The notes beneath the pieces are model-generated. The model ran no database searches and was not told the origin of the DNA. It worked only from the letters and a program-made list of their open reading frames with translations. Shown piece after piece: positions 39,978-47,919 of a DNA stretch of 47,919 nt. The stretch's first letter is position 1; the number at the start of each line of letters is the position of its first letter. Source of the DNA: Verrucomicrobiaceae bacterium. Lineage in GTDB: Bacteria > Verrucomicrobiota > Verrucomicrobiia > Verrucomicrobiales > Verrucomicrobiaceae. A program made the translations under genes and the position numbers. Location of the stretch: the NCBI GenBank assembly GCA_947507875.1, contig CANNQP010000033.1:1-47919 (forward strand). The letters run 5' to 3'.

Positions 39978-40083
39978 GAGATAGCAGATCTTGGGCGATT
40001 AAGAACGAACGCCTCCGCTGAATGTGCAACCTGTTCTGAGAAGTTCATTCTATCAGGCGCGTTTCTTGCGTATCCTACTCATC

Positions 40084-42294
40084 ATGCGCACTTCATGCTT
40101 TTTTCTGCTAGCGTTCGGCCTGCATCTCTCATCGGCCGAAGCTGAAAACAAGTCTGCTCAAAAATCAGTAGAAACGCTTGCTCGTGAAATCAAAACATCT
40201 GTTGTGAAGGTGCTCCAAGATGGCCGCGAAGGGCTGGATGGACTGGGGACTGGATTTGTGGTTAGCCGAGATGGTCTGATCGCCACCAATCTTCATGTGA
40301 TTGGGGAAGCGCGACGATTGGAGGTCGAAATGCATGATGGCAAGAAATACGAGGTCATCGAAGTCACTGCCACTGACAATCACTGGGATCTCGCCTTATT
40401 GCGCATCAAGGCTCAAGATCTTCGACCTCTAGCACTAGGAAACAATGAGACCATCACTCAGGGGCAATCCGTCGTGGCGATGGGAAATCCCGAAGGCTTG
40501 GCTTTCAGCATTGTGGATGGGGTGGTCTCCGCTTACCCAGACCTTGTGAACGAAATCCCGATGATTCGTTTGGCCATGCCCATTGAACGAGGCAACAGCG
40601 GAGGCCCGCTTTTGGATCGACAGGGACGCGTTCTAGGGCTTCTGACCATGAAATCTGCTGTCACGGAGAACCTGGGATTTGCCATGCCTGTCAATGAACT
40701 CAAGCGCCTCATCTTGTCTCCAAATCCTATCCCAATAGAGCGTTGGCTAACCGTCGGAGTTCTAAATCCAAAGCAATGGCGACCTACTCTAGGAGCCCGC
40801 TGGACACAGCGATCTGGAATCATCCGTTCAGAATCTTCCGGCAGTGGTTTTGGCGGAAGAACTTTATGCTTCTCCAAGAGCAAAGAAACGAAGCAGGCCG
40901 AAACCTACGAAGTCGAAGTACTTGTGAAGCTACAAGACGAAAGCGGTGCCGCAGGATTGCTTTTTTGTGCAAAAGATGAAGACCATCATTATGGCTTTTA
41001 TCCCTCGAATGGAAAAATGCGGCTGACTCGTTTCGAGGGTGCCGATGTCTATTCATGGACAGTCCTTTCTGAATTCAGCACAGATGCTTATCGCCCCGAT
41101 TCGTGGAATCATCTGCGGGCACGTGTCGAACCCACGCGGATCATCGCATGGGTCAATGGCAAGCAAGTGCTCAGCCATCAAGATGCTGCTTTGCGTGGTG
41201 GCCATGTCGGTCTTTGCCGCTTTCGATCACCTTCTGCCGAATTTCGCGGCTTTCGATTTGGCAAAGATCTCCAGGAGCCACCCATTCCTGAAGTTCTCGC
41301 TAACGAAATGAATCAAGCCATTCAAGGCTTTATCGAAGGAAATCATCCGCCGATTCAGACACTAAATCAATTGCTCTCCGAGCCAGCAGCCGCACGCCGC
41401 CTTTTGTCCCAGCGACGCGAACGGCTAGAAAGACAATCATCCACCCTCAAAAAATTAGAACGTGACCTGCACCGTCATTCTGTCACTCAAGCACTCACGG
41501 CTGAGCTGTCCAAGCCCGAAAAAGACATCGATCTCATGCGCGCATCGCTTCTGCTGGCTCAGCACGACAATCCTGAAATCGACATCTCGTATTATCTTCA
41601 AGAATTCGAGCGCATGGTGAACGAATTGAGCAAGGATCCAGCCCTTCGAAAAGGCACAGGTCAGGCAGTCTCGCGGCTCAATCGTTATCTCTTTGAAGAT
41701 TTAGGCTTTCACGGCAGTCGGCACGACTATGCGAACAAGTCGAATAGCTACATGAGTGCTGTTCTGGATGATCGTGAAGGCTTGCCCATCACTCTAGGTA
41801 TTCTGTACACTGAACTCGCGAGACGATTGAGCGTATCTCATGTGCATGGCCTTCCACTTCCAGGTCGTTTCATGGTAGGCTGGAAAGAGGGACCTGAAGG
41901 TGAACTACAACTGATTGATGTTTTCAACAGAGGCAAAGCTTTGACACTGACTGAAGCAGCCATGGAAGTCTCCGAGGCCGGCCACATTCCAGAAGAGGCA
42001 CTGCAGCCCGCGAAAAAACGTGATATCATCCTCCGCATGCTACGCAACCTCATGGGAACCACCATGGATGAGGATGAGTTCTCTGGAAGTGCCCTGCCCT
42101 ACCTAGACCTAACGGTTGCCTTGAATCCGGAAGCCCATGTCGAGAGACTGACACGTGCTCAGGTGCGCCAACGGATCGGTGATAAAGCCGCTGCCCGCGA
42201 AGACGTTCAATGGCTGCTGGAACATTTTCCCACGTCTGGCCCTGAAGAATTCCGAGTTCGCTTGGATGAATGGCTGCAGAGTTTGCGCGATTGA
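40084..42294 (+). CDS. secreted fusion: trypsin-like serine protease, LamG-like module, SirB1/transglutaminase-like domain
   Basis: 736 residues from the ATG at 40084 (signal peptide to AEA). The protease triad in HtrA order: His71 in ATNLHVIG, Asp102 in DNHWDLALLRI and Ser172 in ERGNSGGPLL. No PDZ domain follows. Residues 230-395 form a beta-sandwich like LamG/DUF1080 (TYEVEVLVKLQDESGAAGLLFC, YGFYPSNGKMRL, VNGKQVLSHQDAALRGGHVGL). A helical linker spans about 400-500. Residues 530-690 match the SirB1 N-terminal/transglutaminase-like domain (NKSNSYMSAVLDDREGLPITLGI, LPLPGRFMVGWKEG), with no obvious catalytic Cys. Probably an envelope protease that binds sugar or peptide ligands; the combination is unusual. 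Confidence 0.8.
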   Translation: MRTSCFFLLAFGLHLSSAEAENKSAQKSVETLAREIKTSVVKVLQDGREGLDGLGTGFVVSRDGLIATNLHVIGEARRLEVEMHDGKKYEVIEVTATDNHWDLALLRIKAQDLRPLALGNNETITQGQSVVAMGNPEGLAFSIVDGVVSAYPDLVNEIPMIRLAMPIERGNSGGPLLDRQGRVLGLLTMKSAVTENLGFAMPVNELKRLILSPNPIPIERWLTVGVLNPKQWRPTLGARWTQRSGIIRSESSGSGFGGRTLCFSKSKETKQAETYEVEVLVKLQDESGAAGLLFCAKDEDHHYGFYPSNGKMRLTRFEGADVYSWTVLSEFSTDAYRPDSWNHLRARVEPTRIIAWVNGKQVLSHQDAALRGGHVGLCRFRSPSAEFRGFRFGKDLQEPPIPEVLANEMNQAIQGFIEGNHPPIQTLNQLLSEPAAARRLLSQRRERLERQSSTLKKLERDLHRHSVTQALTAELSKPEKDIDLMRASLLLAQHDNPEIDISYYLQEFERMVNELSKDPALRKGTGQAVSRLNRYLFEDLGFHGSRHDYANKSNSYMSAVLDDREGLPITLGILYTELARRLSVSHVHGLPLPGRFMVGWKEGPEGELQLIDVFNRGKALTLTEAAMEVSEAGHIPEEALQPAKKRDIILRMLRNLMGTTMDEDEFSGSALPYLDLTVALNPEAHVERLTRAQVRQRIGDKAAAREDVQWLLEHFPTSGPEEFRVRLDEWLQSLRD

Positions 42295-42388
42295 ACTTTG
42301 CATTCCATCGATGTGCGAAAGCTTTTGATCGGTCTCAAAAATTGCCCGTTCCTGCGTTGAATCTTCCTATACACTCGTCTCGTTTGCT

Positions 42389-45300
42389 TTGAACTCAGGA
42401 ACTCACTCAACCCCTACCCTTTGGCGAATCGCGACGGACACGGGAGGAACCTTCACTGACTGCCATGCCATTCATCCTGAGGGATTGGAGAGTCGTTGTA
42501 AGGTTCTCTCCACAGGCTGTCTTCGAGCCATTTTGAGTGAAACGCAGCCTTTCGAAGGCCGTACACCCCAGGATTCGAAGCTAATCAAAATCTGTCTAAG
42601 AGGTCTTCCTGCTCTGCCAAATTCGCTTCTAACGGGCTTTCACATCTACCCCGTTGGCAGCGATGACACACGTCGCATCGAATCGTTTGATGTCGATTCA
42701 GGCGACGTTTCGCTTAGTGCGTCCGTTGCATGGAAGATAGGCACTTTGCTTGAATTAACCACGCACGAAGAAGCTCCTGTTTTGGGGGCGCGGATACTGA
42801 CGAACACTCCCCTAGGCGCTGCCTTTCCACCGATGCGCCTACGCATTGCGACCACCAGAGCGACAAACGCCCTATTGGAGCGAAAGGGTGGACGCGTCGC
42901 TCTCTTGATAACGAAAGGTTTCAAAGACCTGCTCCAAATCGGCGATCAACGACGACGCGATTTGTTTGCTTTGCAGCATGAGCAACGACCGCTTTTCCAT
43001 GAGATCACTTATGAGATCTCGGGAAGGTTCAGTGCCACCGGTGAAGAATTGGAAACCCTTGATGAAAAGGCGATTGAAGCCGCAGCAAAGGCTTGCCTCA
43101 AGCAAGGCATCCACACGGCAGCCATTTCTTTTCTGCATGGCCATGAGTATCCAACCCACGAACTACGTGCTGCTGCGATTTTGCACAACGCAGGACTTAA
43201 TCATCTGACGCTATCGCATCAAACGGCAGCATTTGCGAAATTGCTTCCAAGGACACAGAGCACTGTTGCTGATGCCTATCTGCATGAACCCGTACAATCC
43301 TTTCTCCAGGGGATTCGCAAGGTGAGTTCATCCATGGAGGTCATGACAAGCTCAGGTGGACTTCGAAGTTGCGACGCCATCAGACCCAAGGACATGCTTT
43401 TGAGTGGACCTGCTGCAGGAGCGATCGGAGCAGCCAACGCCGCGCAACGAGTAGGATATAGCAAAATCATTACCTTCGACATGGGCGGAACGAGCACCGA
43501 TGTGGCGCGGATGGCTGGCCAGCCAAGCTATCGCTTCAGTCAAGACGTCGCAGGCATGAGACTCTTGGCACCGTGCATCAACCTCGAAACGGTTGCCGCA
43601 GGAGGAGGTTCGATATGTCAAGTGACTCATCATGGACTGTCCGTAGGGCCTGAAAGTGCTGGATCCAATCCAGGCCCTGCCTGCTACGGGAAAGGTGGCC
43701 CTTTGACCATCACGGATGTGAATCTGCTGCTAGGTCGGTTTGATCCCCACAAGGCACCCATTCCCCTTGATGTGGCAGCTTCTCGCCACAGGCTGCAAGA
43801 ACTGCACGCGCAAACAGACGGTAGTCTGAGCGAAGCAGAACTTCTCCATGCGCTCTTGCGCATGGCTATCGAACACATGACCGATGCCATCCGTCGCATC
43901 AGCATCGGCGAAGGTTATGATCCCGCAGACCATGCTTTACTTGCGTTTGGTGGGGCAGGTCCTCAACATGCCTGTGAGGTGGCTTCTTCACTGGGTATCC
44001 GGACGATTCTGATTCCTCAAGACGCCGGCATTTTGAGTGCCGTCGGATTGCAAGAAGCTAGCCCTGAAGAAATTGAAGAGACCGAGATCTGTCTTCCTCT
44101 TTCGACTTACCTGAACTCACTGCAAAATGCCGAAAGCAAGATGGGGCCAATTTCAAGTGAGACCACCATTCAACGCATCGCTGAGTTAAGACTCAAAGGC
44201 CAAGACATTCCGCTTCAGGTCGAATTTGAAGATGCTGAGAAACTTCCTCAACTTTATGTAGAGGTTTATCAACGTATTTTCGGTTATGCTCCACCAGCGC
44301 AGCGTGAAGTAGAGATCGTATCCATTCGTGTCATCCGACGCACGAAGAATAAAAACGCAGCTCAGGGCTACGATCACGGAACACCATCGCCCCCGGCAGC
44401 ATCGACACGACTTATCCAGGATGCCTTTAGCACCCTTGTGATTGCCGCAGGATGGAGCGAAGAACACATCCCTGGGTTCGGTTACGTTTTGCGTGATGAA
44501 GGCCTACCTTCCGTAGCTCCCGTGCCAGAGCGAGACCTCTTGAGGCATCGATTCCATAGCATCGTTAGCGATATGGGTGCCTTGTTATGTCGAACAGCCA
44601 TCTCAACGAACATCCGCGAACGCCTCGACTTTTCTTGTGCCTTGCTCAATGCCAAAGGACAACTGCTGTCCAGCGCTCCTCATATTCCCGTTCATCTTGG
44701 AGCCTTGGGAGTATGTGTTCGGCAAGTGAGGAAGGCAGTGCCCATGCGTGAAGGAGACACCATCATCACGAATCATCCGGCCTATGGCGGCTCTCATTTG
44801 CCAGACGTGACGTTGATCACCCCCGTGTTTCATGAGGGTGAACTGCTAGGTTACGTTGCCAATCGAGCTCATCACGCGGAGATCGGCGGCCTGACCCCAG
44901 GCTCCATGCCAGCCCACGGAACCTGTCTGATTGAAGAAGGCGTTGTCATCGCACCCCAGCATCTGATCCGTGCTGGCCGGTCATGCTTGCATGAAATCAG
45001 TTCACTTTTGACCAAAGCAGAATTTCCGACACGCAATCTGGACGATAACCTCGCGGATCTTCATGCCCAACTAGCAGCCAACCTGCATGGTGCCGCACGC
45101 CTCCGTGAACTGCGTTGTGAAGACTTGTCAAAGCTCATGGATGAAATCTTGAATCATTCTGCTGGAATCATGCGATCCCAAATCAGGCGATTGCCTGATC
45201 TGCTCCATGCCACCGAGAGGCTGGATGATGGCTCAGTACTCAAGGTCAACATGAAACGGCGCGATGATGCACTCACCCTCGATTTCACAGGCACTTCTGG

Positions 45301-46036
45301 CGTGCATTCACACAACTTGAACGCAACAAATGCCATCGTGCGCAGCGCTATTTTGTATGTGATGCGGCTCCTACTGCAGCAGGATTTGCCTTTGAATGAA
45401 GGTCTCATGGAGCCTCTGGAAATCATTCTACCCGAGTGTCTTTTGAACCCAAGCTTCACGGGCGATGCGAAACGTGATCCTGCAGTAGTGGGTGGCAATG
45501 TGGAGGTATCTCAGCGGCTTGTGGACACTCTGATCAAAGCCTTGAACCTCCAGGCTTGCTCTCAAGGAACGATGAACAACTTCTTGTTTGGTGGGCCTGG
45601 TTTCGGTTATTACGAAACCATCGCAGGCGGTAGCGGCGCTGGCAAAGGTTATGCTGGCGCACATGCTTTGCACACCCATATGACCAATACCGCGATCACG
45701 GATCCCGAGATTATCGAACAACGTTATCCTGTGCGGCTGAGGCGATTTGAAATCCGCCACGGCTCAGGGGGAGAAGGAAAGTGGCGAGGGGGCGACGGTG
45801 TCGTGCGTGAGTTCGAATTCACGGCCCCCTTAACCGTGAGCCTATTGACCCAACATCGAAAAGAATGCCCCTACGGCCTGGATGGAGGTCAGCCCGGCCA
45901 GTCTGGAAGCCAGCGCTGGATACGACAAGGCAAGGCAACGCCGCTTGAGAGTTGTGTGAGCTTTGAGGTGGAATCAGGCGATCGAGTGATCCTCGAAACG
46001 CCTGGAGGCGGGGGCTGGGGTAGCCTGAATCAATAA
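42389..46036 (+). CDS. fused hydantoinase A+B / 5-oxoprolinase-type ATP-dependent amidohydrolase
   Basis: 1215 residues, similar in plan to eukaryotic and bacterial OPLAH enzymes that carry HyuA and HyuB in one chain. The A half begins [12 protein letters not shown] (13-24) and has [13 protein letters not shown] and AAGGGSIC with [15 protein letters not shown]. The B half, from about 710, begins [21 protein letters not shown] and has [16 protein letters not shown] and [19 protein letters not shown]. The family cleaves cyclic amides (5-oxoproline, hydantoins) with ATP. No ATG is available near the start; TTG at 42389 is the only plausible codon before the first motif. Its stop overlaps the convergent metH stop by 7 nt. 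Confidence 0.88.
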   Translation: MNSGTHSTPTLWRIATDTGGTFTDCHAIHPEGLESRCKVLSTGCLRAILSETQPFEGRTPQDSKLIKICLRGLPALPNSLLTGFHIYPVGSDDTRRIESFDVDSGDVSLSASVAWKIGTLLELTTHEEAPVLGARILTNTPLGAAFPPMRLRIATTRATNALLERKGGRVALLITKGFKDLLQIGDQRRRDLFALQHEQRPLFHEITYEISGRFSATGEELETLDEKAIEAAAKACLKQGIHTAAISFLHGHEYPTHELRAAAILHNAGLNHLTLSHQTAAFAKLLPRTQSTVADAYLHEPVQSFLQGIRKVSSSMEVMTSSGGLRSCDAIRPKDMLLSGPAAGAIGAANAAQRVGYSKIITFDMGGTSTDVARMAGQPSYRFSQDVAGMRLLAPCINLETVAAGGGSICQVTHHGLSVGPESAGSNPGPACYGKGGPLTITDVNLLLGRFDPHKAPIPLDVAASRHRLQELHAQTDGSLSEAELLHALLRMAIEHMTDAIRRISIGEGYDPADHALLAFGGAGPQHACEVASSLGIRTILIPQDAGILSAVGLQEASPEEIEETEICLPLSTYLNSLQNAESKMGPISSETTIQRIAELRLKGQDIPLQVEFEDAEKLPQLYVEVYQRIFGYAPPAQREVEIVSIRVIRRTKNKNAAQGYDHGTPSPPAASTRLIQDAFSTLVIAAGWSEEHIPGFGYVLRDEGLPSVAPVPERDLLRHRFHSIVSDMGALLCRTAISTNIRERLDFSCALLNAKGQLLSSAPHIPVHLGALGVCVRQVRKAVPMREGDTIITNHPAYGGSHLPDVTLITPVFHEGELLGYVANRAHHAEIGGLTPGSMPAHGTCLIEEGVVIAPQHLIRAGRSCLHEISSLLTKAEFPTRNLDDNLADLHAQLAANLHGAARLRELRCEDLSKLMDEILNHSAGIMRSQIRRLPDLLHATERLDDGSVLKVNMKRRDDALTLDFTGTSGVHSHNLNATNAIVRSAILYVMRLLLQQDLPLNEGLMEPLEIILPECLLNPSFTGDAKRDPAVVGGNVEVSQRLVDTLIKALNLQACSQGTMNNFLFGGPGFGYYETIAGGSGAGKGYAGAHALHTHMTNTAITDPEIIEQRYPVRLRRFEIRHGSGGEGKWRGGDGVVREFEFTAPLTVSLLTQHRKECPYGLDGGQPGQSGSQRWIRQGKATPLESCVSFEVESGDRVILETPGGGGWGSLNQ

Positions 46037-47919
46037 CCGAGCCAAGGGCCAAGCCATCTCTCGGCATCCGCGAGGCTCATGCCTTTGCGTTGCGCATAAT
46101 CCTCGACCTGGTCTTTGCCGAGGACGCTGATGCCGAAGTAGTGGGACTCGGGGTGGGCGAAGTATAGGCCGCTGACGGCGCTGCCGGGGTGCATGGCCAT
46201 GCTTTCGGTGAGTTCGACGCCGGTTTTGGCGGTGGCGTCGAGCAGATCGAAGAGGATGGGCTTCTCGGTGTGGTCGGGCTGGGCGGGATAACCGGGCGCG
46301 GGACGGATGCCGCGGTAGTTTTCCTTGATGAGATCCGCGTTGGCAAAGTCACCGGGTTTTTCGTAGCCCCAGGCGAAGCGGGCTTGCTGATGGAGGTATT
46401 CGGCAAAGGCTTCGGCAAGGCGATCGGCGACGGCTTTGGTCAAGATGCCATGGTAGGGATCGTGCGCGGCGTCGAACTCCTTCGCGAACTCATCCGCGCC
46501 GTGGATGCCGACGGCGAAACCGCCGATGTAGTCGGCGCGGCCGCTGGACTTCGGCGCGACGTAGTCGCTGAGGGCATAGTTGGCGGTGTCTTTTTTGATG
46601 ACCTGCTGGCGCAGCGTGTGGAAGACGGTCTTCACGGTACTGCGGGTGTCGTCAGCATAGACTTCGATGTCGTCGCCGAGGCTATTGGCGGGGAAGAAGC
46701 CGAACACGCCGCGGGCCTGGAAGCGTTTCTCTGCGATGATGCGGTCGAGCAGGGCCTGGGCGTCGTTGTAGAGCTTGAGAGCCTCGGCCTCGGCCTTGAT
46801 CTTCATCTCGGCGTCTTCATGCGCAGAGGAGAAACGCTTGTCGGCGGCGATCCAACGTCCGCGAAGCTCCCACGAGTGGAAGAAGGGCGACCAGTCGATG
46901 AACTCGCGCAGCGTGGCGATCAAGTCAGCGCCTTCATACGTCTTCGTGCCGGTGAACGATGGCGTGGCGATGTCCTGCGTACCCCAGTCGAACTTCTGCG
47001 CCTTCTCACGCGATTCGGCGAGGCTGAGGAGCTGGCGGTCTTTCTTCTTGCCGTATTCTTCGCGGAGACGGGCGTGGCGTTCTTCGTTTTGCTTCACGAA
47101 GCCTTCGCGCTGCTCCTCGCTGATGAGCGAGGTGGTCACGGGCACGCTGCGTGAGGCATCGAGCACATGGACAATGGGGCCGCTGTACTTGGGTGCAATC
47201 TTGATGGCGGTGTGCGCCGCGCTGGTGGTGGCTCCGCCGATCAAAAGCGGCTGCTTGAAGCCCAGACGCTCCATCTCGGAGGCCACGTGCACCATTTCAT
47301 CGAGCGACGGTGTGATGAGGCCGCTGAGGCCGATGACATCGGCGCCGACTTCGAGGGCTTTGTCGAGAATCTTCTGGCACGGCACCATGACGCCCATGTC
47401 GGTGACTTCGAAGCCATTGCAGGCCAAAACGATGCCGACGATGTTTTTGCCGATGTCATGCACATCGCCCTTCACGGTGGCGAGCACGATTTTGCCCGCG
47501 CTGCGCTGCGCCGGGTTGGCGAGCTTTTCCTGCTCCATGAAGGGCTGCAGGTAGGCGACGCTCTGCTTCATGACGCGGGCGCTCTTCACAACCTGCGGCA
47601 GGAACATTTTGCCTGCGCCGAAGAGATCGCCGACGACGCTCATGCCGTCCATGAGCGGGCCTTCGATGACGGAGAGCGGCTTGCCGAGCTTCGCGAGTGC
47701 CTCGGCGGTGTCTTCGTTGATGAAATCGGTGATGCCTTTGAGCAGCGCGTGCTCGAGGCGCTTCTCGACGGGGGCTTCGCGCCAGCTCATGTCGATCTCG
47801 GCCTTCTTGGCGCTGCCGGCCTGGCCTTTGAACTGCTCGGCGTAATCGACGAGCACCTCAGTGGCCGATGCGTTGCGATTCAAGATCACGTCCTCGACCT
47901 TCACGAGCATCTCCGGCGG
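46030..47919 (-). CDS. metH: cobalamin-dependent methionine synthase, C-terminal part (5' end beyond window)
   Basis: Partial: 629 residues are visible and the frame is open to the window edge (PPEM before the first internal Met), so it continues upstream. Visible domains: the cap helices (about 45-125), the B12-binding domain with [11 protein letters not shown] (149-159) supplying the cobalt-ligand His, [18 protein letters not shown], and the AdoMet activation domain, whose last part has [15 protein letters not shown]. The missing N-terminal half should hold the homocysteine and methyltetrahydrofolate barrels. The enzyme transfers methyl from methyl-THF to homocysteine via methylcobalamin; the activation domain rescues oxidised cobalamin. 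Convergent with the oxoprolinase gene, stops overlapping. Confidence 0.95.
   Translation of the reverse strand, partial: PPEMLVKVEDVILNRNASATEVLVDYAEQFKGQAGSAKKAEIDMSWREAPVEKRLEHALLKGITDFINEDTAEALAKLGKPLSVIEGPLMDGMSVVGDLFGAGKMFLPQVVKSARVMKQSVAYLQPFMEQEKLANPAQRSAGKIVLATVKGDVHDIGKNIVGIVLACNGFEVTDMGVMVPCQKILDKALEVGADVIGLSGLITPSLDEMVHVASEMERLGFKQPLLIGGATTSAAHTAIKIAPKYSGPIVHVLDASRSVPVTTSLISEEQREGFVKQNEERHARLREEYGKKKDRQLLSLAESREKAQKFDWGTQDIATPSFTGTKTYEGADLIATLREFIDWSPFFHSWELRGRWIAADKRFSSAHEDAEMKIKAEAEALKLYNDAQALLDRIIAEKRFQARGVFGFFPANSLGDDIEVYADDTRSTVKTVFHTLRQQVIKKDTANYALSDYVAPKSSGRADYIGGFAVGIHGADEFAKEFDAAHDPYHGILTKAVADRLAEAFAEYLHQQARFAWGYEKPGDFANADLIKENYRGIRPAPGYPAQPDHTEKPILFDLLDATAKTGVELTESMAMHPGSAVSGLYFAHPESHYFGISVLGKDQVEDYAQRKGMSLADAERWLGPWLGY

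Overview
The window looks like chromosome from a member of the Planctomycetes-Verrucomicrobia-Chlamydiae (PVC) group, most likely a Verrucomicrobium/Prosthecobacter-type bacterium. This is inferred from gene content, not from a marker-gene tree. The signs are an ECF sigma factor directly followed by a large Ser/Thr kinase with a C-terminal repeat region, a DUF4159-type protein, a PVC-style SGNH/propeller/HEAT/cytochrome c fusion, a Tat-exported Gfo/Idh/MocA oxidoreductase, a PHP-domain secreted protein, and a secreted protein of the type that usually carries a PEP-CTERM anchor. No rRNA, tRNA, CRISPR array or complete insertion sequence was found.

Layout. 1-1378 is accessory: the 3' end of a REP-associated (Y1) transposase element, an AT-richer orphan membrane protein, and a 59-bp attC-like imperfect palindrome 7 nt after its stop. 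1379-4434 (minus) is a lipid locus: a squalene-hopene-cyclase-like terpene cyclase, a cysteine-free FmdB-like protein and a membrane fatty acid hydroxylase/sterol desaturase. 4483-5748 is a secreted PHP-domain protein. 5880-8774 (minus) is a DoxX / Tat-exported oxidoreductase / discoidin-lipoprotein operon closed by a clear terminator. 8976-12320 is the sigma factor-kinase pair. 12340-18059 (minus) is an RND efflux operon (permease, small unknown protein, adaptor, TolC-like channel).

18536-29828 is a plus-strand run: DUF4159 protein, CPD photolyase, PQQ-type propeller, lipoprotein, MoeA, an anchored lipid-binding-like protein, a 1085-residue protein with a degenerate peptidase-like domain and a Pro/Ala-rich tail carrying five short basic-aromatic motifs, and an ABCG-like half transporter with an altered Walker A. 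30253-32787 is gyrB with a strong terminator. A 0.75-kb non-coding stretch then precedes an odd chimera of a PEP-CTERM-type secreted domain and the end of a CorC-like CBS pair. 34709-47919 holds the SGNH/propeller/cytochrome c protein, a small secreted protein, a RidA-family protein, a TatD-family hydrolase, a trypsin/LamG/SirB1 fusion, a fused hydantoinase A+B (5-oxoprolinase type) and the C-terminal two thirds of cobalamin-dependent methionine synthase (metH), which runs off the window.

The best candidates for something undescribed are the cyclase/hydroxylase locus, the five-motif protein with its degenerate ABC transporter, the secreted-CBS chimera, the protease/lectin/SirB1 fusion and the attC-like site. 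None can be proven from sequence reading alone. Family calls rest on motifs recognised by eye; no database search was run.
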